Below the pieces are notes generated by a model, which worked only from the letters and a program-made list of their open reading frames with translations, made no database searches and was not told the origin of the DNA. Position numbers and translations under genes: made by a program. 64,000 bases of DNA from Phaeosaccion multiseriatum (Eukaryota; Ochrophyta, other classes): assembly GCA_965112735.1 (NCBI GenBank), contig OZ218950.1, positions 3,286,001 to 3,350,000 of the forward strand, in the 5' to 3' direction. The number at the start of each line of letters is the position of its first letter. Within the stretch, counting starts at the first letter, position 1. Shown in pieces: positions 29,863 to 42,106 of the stretch.

Positions 29863-32800
29863 TTAGTGTCCGTCCTCAATCATGCATGGCTTACAGTAGT
29901 AGTCAAAATCGCCTTCCACAAAACCCTTGCTGTCGCAAAACTCGACGGTGCACATGTGGTGCACGAGGTTTCCACACGCTCTTTCGGATGGGCAGAGGAA
30001 CAGCTTGACTTGCGAGGGCTTAGTACAGCCATACGAGCATGTGAAGGCCATGTCTCCCTCTCTCAAGCCGCCCAACGACGGCGCTGCTGACGCGGCAGCA
30101 GCGGCAGTAGCGGCCGCAGCGGCCGCATCAGAGGCAGCAGCAGAAGCAGCATCAGAAGCAGTACCAGTACCAGTACGCTGTTTTTTTTGGGCCCCCCTTC
30201 CCCCACCCCTTCCTCCTCGTCCTCCTCCGGCTCCGCCTCCTCCTGTTGCAGCAGCAGCAGCAGCAGCAGCATTGCTGCTGCCACCTCCTCCTCGTCGTCC
30301 TCTGCACCGCTATCACCTCCATCCCCCTCCTTCGACTCGTCTGCACCAGTGCCACTTTCCTTCGCCCTCGCCCGCTTCGCCCGTTTTTTCGCGTCCGCCT
30401 GCTGCGCGCTCCATAAAATATACACGGTGGTCCACACCAGCTGATTGAAGCGGCGCTTGTGAGAATCAGAACGAGACTTGATGTCAAAGGCGTCTTTGAC
30501 TGCGTCAAACATGCTTCGCGCTTCTTCAAGCGTCGGCTTGTCCTTCCAGAGCCCCTTTTCTTTCGCCGCGGATTCAATCGCACCCATCAAACAGCAAAAT
30601 TTTGACATCCTTCGCTTCTCCGCCCTCCCCTGCACGTCTGCTGTCGTGAATTCTCGAAGGCGAGGAGTGCCTGTCATCCAAGCATCCCAAGCAGCGCGCA
30701 CAGTGAAGCTAGGGACCTCAAAGTGCTCGGGAAGGGTATGCCACCGGCCGTTGTAGAGATACAGAGGTGGCTGATCTGCACCTGCACAAGAAGAAGAAGA
30801 GGGCGGGGCGCTGCTCGAACCCTCACCAAGGCCCAGAGTGCCTGCCTGGTGAGCCGCGAGAAGGTCGCTGAGCCCACTCTTAGAAAAGGCTGCGTCGAGG
30901 GTCGTCTGCAGGGCCCTGCTCACACCCAGACTGGTGACAGTGCCAGAGGCCTGTGCATTCTCCTCCAGAACGTCACGGATCAGCGTCTCCAAGTCGACCT
31001 TGATCGTCTGGCCCAACACCTCAAGCTTGCCGCCTAGAGAGGCCACGCTGTCCGCCACGACTTGGAATTGCCTCAGCTGCACGACGTGGGGAGGAATCCC
31101 GGTTGCAGAAATCTCGTCCGTCTCGTCCGGATACTTCAGCACGACATGCTCTGAAAGGTCCGCCAGCAACCTTTGATCTCGGAAGAGCTGTGTCGTGAAA
31201 AGAGGGTGATTCTCCTGAAGAGTGCTGCGCAGAAAGCCGGCGTGGTACACCACACTGGCAAGACAGAATTCAGCCACCTTCCTCAATCTCAGCGGCACGT
31301 CCCTGAAGCAGCTCACAATGGCTCCCGCGAGCACGTCTTCAATGCCCTCCTTCGCTGTGCCGTCCACCTTGAGGCGCTGAAAAAAGGGAGGAAGCAATGC
31401 AAACTCCTTCGCTGAGATGTTCGCCCCGGAGGCAGCCCGGCCCACATACTGATCTGCTGCATTGATGGGGTTGAAGTAGATGCCCTGGACGCCGGGAAGA
31501 GACCATCCCATTCGAAGTTGCACAGCAATTGGGTTGGGAGCAGCGGACGAGCCGCTTGTGACGTGCGAGGCAGCGCCCTTGCGCCCAGAATGAGTGCCGA
31601 GGTCCTCTGGAGTCAGCCCCATGCCTTCCAAAATGGACGAGTTCGCCGCCGCCGTACGTCTGAGGAAGCCGCAATACCTATCGTACTGATTGTTGCCAGC
31701 GAACAGCGCGTTCTTCTCAAAACCAAAGCTCAGGAGGTAAACACCAAGCGCGAGGACGGGGCAGATCTCCGGCATGATTGGATTCGCGTAGACGTGGCGA
31801 GGATGTCGGGCCTTCTCTCCCAGCTGGTCGCCCTTTTGCTTCCCAAAATAGACGCAGAGCGCGTCCCCCTTCCACTCGAGATGATCGAGACAAATCTCCA
31901 CACAGTTGGTGGCGCGGCACATCAGATTCCAGGAGAGAACGAGGAAGGGGTGGCCAAAGGCGCCCTGTCTGTGCCCGTTCTCACAGACTGCCGAGCTCAG
32001 CATTGCTGCGATGTACACAAGCGAAGGAAACAGTGGCAACCAAAGACGGCGTCAGGGCTAGGAAGTGAGTGGGGGGCAGTCAATGCATCAGCCACTTGTC
32101 TCCACCCACTCCACTAGTTTCCACTGTCCACTGACTCCACACAGCTGGGAATTTACCTTTGGCAAGAGCGCGGTAGAGAGCGAACGGCATGGGAGCCTTC
32201 CCTTCTCTGACTTCGACATTTCCCTCCTGCTTCTCTCCTGCGATCGTCCTCTTCAGCCCCTTGGTGAGCGTCGCAAGGTCGCTTTGCAATTTGCGGTGCT
32301 GCTCCTCCTGATGGTAGTCTCTGTACAGATTGAAGAGTGCAGAGCGTTTCGACTGTGCACCGGCCTTGGATAAGCCCTTCGGCCCCTTCTTGACTTCAAG
32401 CAGCCACCCGAAGAACGCGTCGGCTGTCAGCAGATGGAACAGCAAAGGGTGCGGCGCCCGAGGTGCTTGGATCAAGTGTGCCTTCACCCGCTTCGTCCAC
32501 TGCGCCTCAGCCTTCTTCTTGGCCTTTGCTTGGGCTTTCGCTGCTCTCGACACCTCAGCCGGCGTCTGCTGTGCCGCTGCAGTGGCACCACCCGCTCCGC
32601 CAGGTGCGGCGGCTGCTGCGGCTGCTGCTGCTCTCCTCTGTGCTTCCTCCTCTTCCCCATCTTCCCCGTCTTCCTCCTCTTCCCCCTCCGGTGGAGCAAA
32701 TGCTGTCCTGAAGTCAGGGTCCAGAAGCTCCGGGTGCTTGCGGAAGACGTATCGGATCAGCATCGTGGAGGCGCATGCATATCCACTTCTCGAGCGTGGG

Positions 32801-32913
32801 GCGATGGTGTTGTTTCGGGGGTTCTGAATCTGCTGCTGCTCTGCAGTAAGCGGTGCTTCTTCCCCCTCTGCTGCTGGTGCTTCCGGAACCGTAGCAACAG
32901 CGACGTCAGCCAT
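29863..32913 (-). CDS. Crypton-type tyrosine recombinase (one frameshift)
   Basis: Exon 1 is 32157-32913 and exon 2 starts at 32005. The intron is GT-AG and in phase; the TTG-initiated frame at 32039 is not a real start. The N-terminal domain (SRSGYACASTMLIRYVF) resembles the core-binding part of Crypton integrases, followed by Ala/Glu and Lys/Ala-rich linker. The catalytic domain has an Arg in NLMCRATNCVEICLDHLEW (about 283), LGTHSGRKGAASH (His and Arg about 391/394), LRMGWSLPGVQGIYF (Trp about 420, nucleophile Tyr about 429) and a GRAASGAN...LLPPFF block. A later YLYNGRWHTLP ... AWDAWMTGTP region resembles the GCR1_C-type DNA-binding domain of Cryptons. At the T8 run 30181-30188 the protein-like frame shifts by one base and then continues through an Ala-rich linker to a Cys/His-rich end (FTCSYGC ... 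YYCKPCMIEDGH, stop at 29863); the unshifted frame stops at 30063. Confidence 0.82.
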
Positions 32914-33168
32914 GGTATACTCTGTTCTCCTGCAAATTCACGTGGGAGATGCCCCTCCCACCACTGGCATCAGCTGTTACAGCCGGGTATCGTCCGCGCA
33001 GCCGCTGCTCCTCTTACATAGCTGCACTGTGCAAATATGCTGATGCTGTGAATGAAATAAACTCCACGTGGGGAGGGGGGGGAGAATGCCCCACAACCAA
33101 AAAATATTGGATAAAAAACTTGAAAAACGAGCATTTATGGCCCATAAAATATCCAAAACAATTATTTC

Positions 33169-33186
33169 GTGGGGCAGGTGCCCCAC
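33169..33186. repeat. GTGGGGC hairpin, right subterminal
   Basis: GTGGGGC-AGGT-GCCCCAC, the counterpart of the hairpin at 29632-29650. A weaker variant (GGGGG...GCCCCAC) lies at about 33072-33093. Confidence 0.7.
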
Positions 33187-33402
33187 TTCACGGTACTATT
33201 AGACATACGGACTACAGAGAACTTTTCCCATTTCTCTGATTCTATGATCCCTTAGTAACTTACTCCCGACTTCTAAAGGTGGCAATGTGTTCGTAAGAGG
33301 CAGGGCCAAGACAGGGAGGCAAGTACGGCGCCAGTAGTGGCTAAAGAAGAAAAAGGGGGGGGGGGGGGGGGGGGGGGGTAGGCCCTGTCCGCAAAACGGG
33401 TG

Positions 33403-33430
33403 TGTCCGCCCATCCAGGTTTTACTCTTAA
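33403..33430 (-). repeat. Right terminal inverted repeat of the recombinase element
   Basis: Reverse complement of the left end with 26 of 28 matches, finishing CTCTTAA. A G-run of more than 20 bases lies just inside at about 33356-33378. Confidence 0.85.
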
Positions 33431-33569
33431 TTCTAATTTTTTAAAATTAAAACAAATAATTACACGGCCGGGTCCCAACCGCTCACAGATCGATACTCAC
33501 GCTGGACACACAACAGGTGAACAAAAGGGACCGATGTTCGGCCCGGAGCATATCCCAGAGCCGTAAGAT

Positions 33570-35146
33570 ATGGGACCAAATAGCAATAAGAGGGGGGGTG
33601 GAGCAAAGCCTGCGGGGCCTGCGAGAGCAAGGTTCTCTAACTGGAAGCCACCCTCCAAAGACAAGCCGAAGGCGAAACCAGCAGGAGGAGGAAGGGGAGG
33701 AGGCCGCGGAGGTGGAGGCGGGGGTCGCGGGGGAGGGGGTGGGGGAAGGGATGGCGGGGGGAGAGGAGGAGGAAGGGGGGGCGGAGGAGGAGGCAGGGGG
33801 GGAGGAGGGGGGACGAAGCCCTCGGGGGCCCTTGTCGCGTCACTGAAGGACGCAGTGGAGCGAGGAGCGACCACAGGCATGACGGTGGCATCCACGGAGG
33901 TAAGGGTCGGGAGGAGAGTATAGCACGGGCCTTCATTGGAGGGAGGACCATACAGGCCTCGAGAAGTTATTTTTTTTTTGTTGTTCCAGACCAGCTTAGG
34001 TGTCCGCATTCCTTCATCGCCTCTTTCTCTTCCTCCTCCTCGCTGACTGCCCCCCTCCCCAACTCCCCCTGTCTTAGGCGGGCACCGCGCTGCTCAAGAA
34101 GGTGGGCGACTTGGCCGCGTTGGAGGAGATCAAAATTCCAGAGAAGGAGTGGCAGCACGTCTTCGCCTTGCTCAAGGGAATGGGCATGTTTACCGGAGAC
34201 GATGATGACACCGACGGCGACGGGCAGGGGGGCGGGGACGGAGGCAGGGGTGTCGAGGACAGTAGCAGGGGCGACGGAAAGGCTATTACGAGCGGTGTTC
34301 GGGCTGAAGAAGAGCAGCAGCAGCAGCAGCAGCAGCAGGAAGCCAACGACGCTGTCAAGGATTCGGCGCTGTTTGCCTACCTCACCTCGCACATGAGTTT
34401 CGAGGCCAAGCACGCGGTGGAGGCCCTCTCGGCCACCTCTGGGGAGGACCTGGGGGAGGCGCTGGACTATCTGTGCCTGCACTTGGGGGAGAAGGAGCTG
34501 CAGAGGGGGTTTCAGAAGAAGAGCGTGTCCCTCAAGCAGGGGGAGAAGCAGAAGGCGATACAGCTCATGAAGGAGCAGCAGAGCAAGCAAGAGCAACAGA
34601 GAAAACAGGATATTAACAGTGGGAGCAGCAACAGCAAAGGAGACAAGGCGGCAAAGAGCCATAGCAGTGGCGGCGGGAAACAGCAACAGCAGCAACAGCA
34701 GAGAAAGGCGGTAGTGGTCAAGAAGCCCGCCGCCGTAGAGCTTGTTGACGTGGACCGGCTGGACTTCGCCGGGAGGAATAGGGAGATGACGCTGCTGCGC
34801 CTGGGCTTCAGCCAGAGAGAGGTGGCCGCCGCCCTGGCCCCTTCGTCGTCATCCCCACCTGCAGCGTCTACATCTGGCGACGTACTGGATGATGACATGC
34901 TGCTGTGCTATCTGCTGGCAGGGGCGCGTGGACCCCGGGGGGGAAGCGGCAGCCTGAATCGCGTGCCTGCCACTGCTGTGATGCAAGAAGAAGCCTCTGT
35001 GCTTGAGGCCATCCTCGAGGTAAGAGCGGAGAGATGATGACATGAGGTGTGGGCACAGGGTGGGGTTGGGGAGGGGAGGGCCAGCACATTCATTAGAGGG
35101 GAGAAGGGGGGCAGGTGGAGTTCGACGGGAGATGTGATCTCCCCTT

Positions 35147-35179
<33 letters not shown>

Positions 35180-35512
35180 CCCACACACACTTGTCTCTCC
35201 CCCCTCTTGTAACTGTATCTCTCTCACTCTATCCCACAATACTCTCGCCCCTCATCTCTATCTTTCTCTCCCTCTCCCACACACACAATCTACCCTCTCC
35301 CTCCCTCCCTCCTCCCCTCCCTCCCCCCCTCCCTCTCCCTCCGTCTCCAGGGCTCCTTCGTGAAGGTGCACGATCGGCGGTACGAGCTGACCATCGACCT
35401 CGGAATCAGTCAAGAGGACTCCACTTTGGTGGCCCTCTTTCCCTCCGGTGGCGGCAAGACTTATCCCGAAACAGCTCCAGCGCTCCTGCTCATGAACGAC
35501 TCACTTCCGCCG

Positions 35513-35553
<41 letters not shown>

Positions 35554-36154
35554 GGGGTGCGTGTGGGTGCATGGTGTGTGTGGGTGTGCGTGTGGGTGGT
35601 GCGAATGAGGGTATTAAATGTGCATTTCATCTCCAATCTCAATGTCTCAATTATCCTCACGCATCTCCAAACTTGCAATATCTCCCGGCCGTGATTCTGC
35701 CTTGCTCTGTATCCATCCCCTTCACTGCTCCCCATTGTTGTTCTCGTTGCTCGTGTCTGTGCGGCGCTTGCTGTGCTCTCTCCTCTCCGCAGGGGCTCTT
35801 GAGGGTCCTCATGGCGGAGAGTGCCAAGAAGGCGAAGAACCTCACAGGTCAGTCAGGTAGAAGGGTTGATTGAGTGATTGGTTGGTTGGTTGGTTGGTTG
35901 GTTGGTTGATTTGATTTGCTTTGGTTCAGATGGTCAGAGGGTCTCAAAACAACAGGCGACAAACATCATCAGATGAAACGCAAACTCAAGCTCAAAACTC
36001 TCGACCTCAAACTCCAATTGATTCATGGCAGGAGAGGAGCCCTTCGTGTTTGACATTGTGGAATGGCTTCAAGCCAATGCGGAGCGGATTCAGGATACCT
36101 TCCGAGTAGAGGCCAGGGGAAGGGAGCGGGAGCGAGACCTACAAAAAAAGCAGC

Positions 36155-36191
<37 letters not shown>

Positions 36192-36981
36192 ACAAGGGAA
36201 AGACAAGGGGAAGGGGAAAGATGCAGCAAAGAAGGCCACCGCAACAAAGGGCAAGGGGAAGGGAACTAATGACGCTGCCAAACCCACAGCGCCCGTCGAC
36301 GCTAAGCAGGCTCGCCTGGATGCGACTCTACAGAAGCTGGAGGAGCAGAAGGCGAAGGACAGGAGCAGGGAGGACGAGGAGGAGTGGAGGGTTGCCTATG
36401 CCAGGGCGCTCATGTCTTTCCCTCCGGACGAGGCGAGGAGAGAAGCGGACAAGGCTGTGGGAAGAGTCACCAGCGAAACGCCCCCTCCTCCGCCTCCTCC
36501 TCATGCTGTTCCGAAGGCGGTCGTAGCAGGGGGCCCGGGGCAAAAGCAGCAGAGCGGCAGTGTGGGTAAGCCCAAAGCGACAGCAGGAGCAGCAGCAGCA
36601 GGAGGAGGAGGAGGAGGAGCGGCGGAAGCGGAGATGAAGAAGCAAGCCCAGCTGGCGAACGAAAGCTGGGCAGCGCAGATTGGCACCCAGCTGCGCATCA
36701 GCATGCCCCAGGCCCGGGAGCTGTTGGCCGAGGCACAGGAGGGGCACAGGGGCAAGAAGGGCGTCAAGGCGGCAGAGGCCAAGGTGAGAGGCACCAACGA
36801 ACTGAAATTGGGAATTGAAACGCTTGAAGGAAGGAAGAAAGGAGTAAGTAGGAGGGGAGTGGAATAGTGTGCACTCAGCCCTCCCTCTCGTCTCTCTCTG
36901 ATCTCTTCATACTGTGTCCGTTCGGTCCTTTGTTAGGTGGACTGGGTGCGGAGAGCGAGACAGATCCACGAGCTACATCAG

Positions 36982-37025
<44 letters not shown>

Positions 37026-40000
37026 GAATGGAGGAGGCACCAGCAGCACTCTCCACCTCGCCACCACTGAAGGGGACGAACACCTGCTCGCAGAGGTACG
37101 TGCGGTCTCTCTCTTTCTCTCTCCCTGTGGGTGTGTGTTGTGCGTGAGGCGTGAGTGAGGCGTGGGGTTATGTTGAAGGGCAGACGAAAGCATCGAGCCC
37201 TTTCAACTCCTGGTACTGACTACTTCAACTCCTGGTACTGACTACGTTACTTCCTTACGGACTTCCTGCTGCTGCCCCCAGGTGCTCGAGAACACCACCA
37301 CCAAGTACAAGCCCTCGCCACAGATGGCGGACATCGTTAGCTTACTGAGCGAGACGCACGTGTCGCAGCCTTGGCTCAAGGCAGGGGAAGCCAAGGACCT
37401 TCAACTAGGGCCCATTGCGCAGGCGGCGCAGAAGGGCATGGCGTCGGCCTCGGCCTCATCATCCACTGCCATCGGGGGGGCGGGAGGAGGAGGAGGAGGA
37501 GGGAGAGGAGGGGGGGGAAGAGGGAGAGGAAGAGGGGGGGAGGGGAGAGGAGGAAGGGGAGGAAGAGGGGGAGGAGGCGACGTGCTATCCGCCGCGTCGG
37601 AGGAGGGGGGGTGGGGGGGGGAGGAAGCGTACTCGGCCGCTGAGCGCTCTGCTTCCAAAGTATTGCTGGAGGATCTGCATAGACGGAGTGCGCTGCCCGC
37701 TTATCACAAGCTGCTGGAGAAGAGGAGGCAGCTGCCGGCCTTCCAGATGAACGATGAGATTGTAAAGGTAAGTGCGAGGGGGAGGAGGAGGAGGAGGGGG
37801 AGGAGGAGGAGGAGGAGGAGGAGGGAGGGGGAGAGGAAGAGGAGGAGGAAGGCGAGAGAAGAGAGCACCGGGGGGGGGAGGGTGGGGTGTGGGCGGTGGG
37901 GTATATGCTGCCCTAAACATCTCTTCTTAACCACCTTCCTCCCTCCCTCCTTCCCTCCACTGCCCCCCCCCTGCCCCCCCCCCCTCCCTCCTCTTTCCGA
38001 CGAATCCCATCACATCACATTACATCACATCACATACACGGCGTCACAGGCGGTGAGAGAGAACCAAGTGGTGGTCATCTCCGGCGAGACAGGGTGCGGC
38101 AAGACCACCCAAGTGCCTCAACTGGTGCTCGATACCCTCATCGAGGCGGGGGAGGGAGCGCGAGCCAACATGCTGGTCACGCAGCCGCGGCGCATCTCTG
38201 CCATCGGAGTGGGGGAGAGGATTGCGCAGGAGCGGTGTGAGCGTGTGGGAGAGTCCTGTGGGTATCAGATCCGTATGGAGAGTAAGAGGAGTCGAAAGAC
38301 GAGGCTGTTGCTCTGTACGACGGGCATCTTGCTGCGGCGCTTGCAGGTGGATCCTTGGCTGGACACCATCAGCCACATCTTTGTAGACGAGGTGGGTGGG
38401 GAGAGGGAGGGGAGAGGAGAGGGAGGGGAGGGGAGGGGAGAGGGAGGGGAGAGGAGAGGGAGGGGAGAGGAGAGGGAGGGGAGAGGGAGGGGAGAGGGAG
38501 GGGAGAGGAGAGGGAGGGGAGAGGGGAGGGAGGGGAGAGGAGAGGGAGGGGAGAGGAGAGGGAGGGGAGAGGAGAGGGAGAGGAGAGGGAGGGGAGAGGA
38601 GAGTAGGAAGGGTGTCTCCGCTGTGCTGTGAGCTCAGATCGCCATCTGCTGCCATTTTATCTCCCTGTGTGTGGTGCTCACTATTCCCCCGTACTCGCCT
38701 GTCTACCTGTCAACACTCCCTGCTGTGTACCACCAACCCGTGTACTGCTGTATCACCAACAGGTGCACGAGCGTGACCTGGACACAGACTTCCTGTTGAT
38801 CCTGCTGCGCTCTCTGCTCAAGAAGAGGCCCTCCCTCAAGCTTGTGCTGATGAGCGCCACTCTCAACGCCGACATGTTCAGTGTGTACTTCGATCAGGCC
38901 CCCGTCATGTGAGGCAGTGAGGCAGTGAGACTGTGATGTGTGCGCGTGCGTGTGTGGGCTTGATTGAACCTTTGCTTCTGGACAGAGCACCACTCCGGTC
39001 TACCTCGACACCTGCCCTGCCCTGCCCTGCCTAAGTGTCTACCTACCTGTCTGACTTGTCTACCCACCTGCCTACCTGCCATACCATGAACTATCCAATA
39101 CCCAAACATCAACCCCGCAGGTCTATCCCGGGTCGGGCCTTTCCCGTAAAGGCATTCTTCCTTGAGGATGTGCTCGAGCAGACACAGTACCGCATTCCTC
39201 CCAACAGTGACTGCATCAAGAAGAGGGGGGGGGGAGGAGGAGGAGGACGAGGAGGCGGAGGAGGAGGAGGGGGAGGAGGGGCGGAGGGGCCGGCAGAGTT
39301 GACCATGTCGGATATTCGGCGGCTGTATCCCAAGTGCAGTGAGAGCACGAGGGAGGACTTGCTCAAGGTGGATGAGGAGATCATCAACTACCCTGCCATT
39401 GAGGTGAGAGAAGAGGGGGGAGGAAGAGCTGTGAACACTGTCTTTCCACAGAAGATGAGCTGCTGTCCATATGTAGGGTTGTTTCTATGGCTCTTGTTCC
39501 CCCCTAGTCCGTAAGATGTGTCCACATATCCCCCCGTGTTGTGCATTGTGTAGGCTCTGCTGGAGCATATCTGTTACACGTTTGAGAGCGGGGCCATCCT
39601 CGTGTTCCTGCCCGGCCTCATGGAGATCACCAAGCTCTTGGAAGTGCTTCAAGAGAACCCCACCTTCTGCAACCCCAGCCTCACTCGCGTGTTTCCTCTG
39701 CACTCCAGCCTGTCCACCGCCGACCAGAAGGTGAGAGAAGATACGTAAAGAGATTGCGTCACTTTGACTCACCTACACACTCACTCACTCACTCACTCAC
39801 TCACTCTCTCACTCTCTCACTCACTCACTCACTCGCTCACTCTCTCACTCCCACCCACCCACCCCCTCACTCACTCACTCACTCACTCACTCTCACTCAC
39901 TCTCTCACTCACTCACTCACTCACTCACTCACTCACTCACTCTCTCACTCCCACCCACCCACCCCCTCCCTCACTCACTCACTCACTCACTCACTCACTC

Positions 40001-42075
40001 TCTCACTCACTCCCACTCACCCACCCCCTCAGCCACTCACTCACAACCACCCCCTCACCCACCCCCTCACCCACCCACTCACCCACCCACTCTCTCATAC
40101 CCTCCACCCCTCACTCCAATTTCCAATTCTGATTCCGATTCCGATTCCGATGCCTTACTCATCCTCCCATCAAGGCCGTGTTCGAAGTACCTCCCAAGGG
40201 GGTGCGCAAGATCGTGGTGGCCACCAACATCGCAGAGACCTCCATCACCATTGAAGACTGCGTGTTTGTCGTGGACTCGGCGAGAGTGAAGGAGAACAGA
40301 TTCGACCCCAACAATATGATGCCCATGCTGATGGAGTGTTGGGTGGCCAAGGTCGGGTGAGGGAGTGAGGGAGTGAGGGAGTGAGGGAGTGAGGGAGTGA
40401 GGGGGTGAGGGAGTGAGGGGGTGAAGGAGTGAGGGGGTGAGGGAGTGAGGGGGTGAGGGAGTGAGGGAGTGAGGGAGTGAGGGGGTGAGGGAGTGAGGGG
40501 GTGAGGGAGTGAGGGGGTGAGCGGGGGGGGGGTGAGGGGTTAAGGGTGCGAGGGGATCAAACCACCACCCAACCAAACACCAACCAACTGACCACTTGTG
40601 TGTGCTCTCCCCTCGTTAGGCGTCTGCCAAGCAACGTCGAGGTCGAGCGGGTCGTGTGCGGCCCGGGGTATGCTTCCACATGTGCAGCAGCCACACATAC
40701 GAACAGGTGAGGGTGAGGGTTGAGGGTGAGGGTGAGGGTGTGAGTGAGGCTGTGAGTGAGGCTGTGAGTGAGGGTGAGGTGGTGAGGGTGAGGCGCTTCC
40801 CGAGAGCATACAGAGTATAAAGCTTTGAACCAGAACCAAAGAAACAGAACAAGAGAATGTTGACCTTCTTGTTTCTGTGCATGTACAAGAGGTGTCTTGT
40901 CTGATCTCGTGTGGGTAGGTTGGCGCTTCTGCCGTGGGCCACTCGCTCACTCACTCCGTCTGTGGTATGGCTCTTGTTGCCCAAACACGCACACGCACAT
41001 ACACACACGCACGGGCACACACACACACGCACACACACACGCACACACACACACACACACACACACGTCGTCGCCACAATAGACGCTTTCGGAGTACCAA
41101 CTGCCTGAGATGCTCCGAGTGTCACTGGACGACATGATCCTTCAAATCCTGCTGCTGGAGAAGGGCAACCCTGCCGACTTCCTTGCAGAGGCCGTGAATC
41201 CGCCCAGTGCAGAGGGCATCTCCAACAGCATTGAGTACCTCTGCGAGTTGCAGGTGAGGGGGTCAAAGATTAAGAAGAAGAATAAGAAGAAGGAGGAGCA
41301 AGGCCTGGAGGGAGGGTGGTGGGGGGGTACGCTGTGTGGCTGTGTGCGCTGACTGACTTGGAGGGCCGGGGGGAGGGGGGCTGGAAGAGGAAATACCGAA
41401 GTACCTCACAATTCATGAATCTGTGGCGTACGGGTCGGGAGGCAGGGGAAGCTCAAAGCCCTGCTATCTATCTCTCTATCTATCTCTCTATCTATCTATC
41501 TCTCTGTCTATCTATCTATCTCTCTCTCTATCTATCTATCTATCTATCTATCTCTCTCTCTATCTCTCTATCTCTCTCTCTATCTCTCTATCTATCTCTC
41601 TATCTATCTATCTATCTCTCTATCTATCTATCTATCTCTCTATCTATCTATCTATCTATCTCTCTATCTCTCTATCTCTCTATCTATCTATCTCTCTATC
41701 TATCTATCTATCTCTCTATCTATCTCTCTATCTATCTCTCTATCTATCTGTCTATCTATCTGTCTATCTATCTATCTATCTCTCTATCTATCTCTCTATC
41801 TCTCTTATCTATCTCTCTATCTATCTCTCTATCTATCTCTCTATCTATCTCTCTATCTATCTGTCTATCTATCTATCTATCTATCTCTCTATCTATCTCT
41901 CTATCTCTCTATCTATCTATCTCTCTATCTATCTCTCTATCTCTCTATCTATCTCTCTATCTATCTCTCTATCTGTCTATCTATCTATCTATCTCTCTAT
42001 CTATCTCTCTATCTCTCTATCTATCTCTCTATCTATCTCTCTATCTATCTATCTATCTATCTCTCTATCTATCTG

Positions 42076-42106
<31 letters not shown>

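Larger units (their letters stand above)
29314..33430. mobile_element. Crypton-like tyrosine-recombinase element with terminal inverted repeats
   Basis: A 4,117-bp unit bounded by 28-bp inverted repeats (26 of 28 identical), each starting TTAAGAGTAAAACCTGGATG. The outermost TTAA is present at both ends and may be the target duplication. Inside lie AT-rich subterminal regions with repeated palindromes on the left and GTGGGGC hairpins on both sides. They enclose a single minus-strand gene for a Crypton-type tyrosine recombinase. Cryptons are generally described without terminal inverted repeats, so this architecture is unusual. Alternatives are a TIR element that captured a Crypton gene, or a Crypton nested in an older TIR element. 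Base composition at the edges (AT-rich) contrasts with the GC-rich host genes. Confidence 0.72.

Noticed and set aside
32006-32039. An independent recombinase start near 32039
   Set aside because: The codon is TTG; a phased GT-AG intron (32156-32006) joins the upstream exon directly to the catalytic exon.
29470-33380. Long G-runs at both ends of the recombinase element as paired termini
   Set aside because: They are in direct, not inverted, orientation, and similar G-runs occur throughout the window.
39754-40254. His/Ser/Leu-rich open frames and a CRISPR-like look of regularly spaced repeats
   Set aside because: Simple CACT repeats in an intron; there are no unique spacers, and the DNA is eukaryotic.
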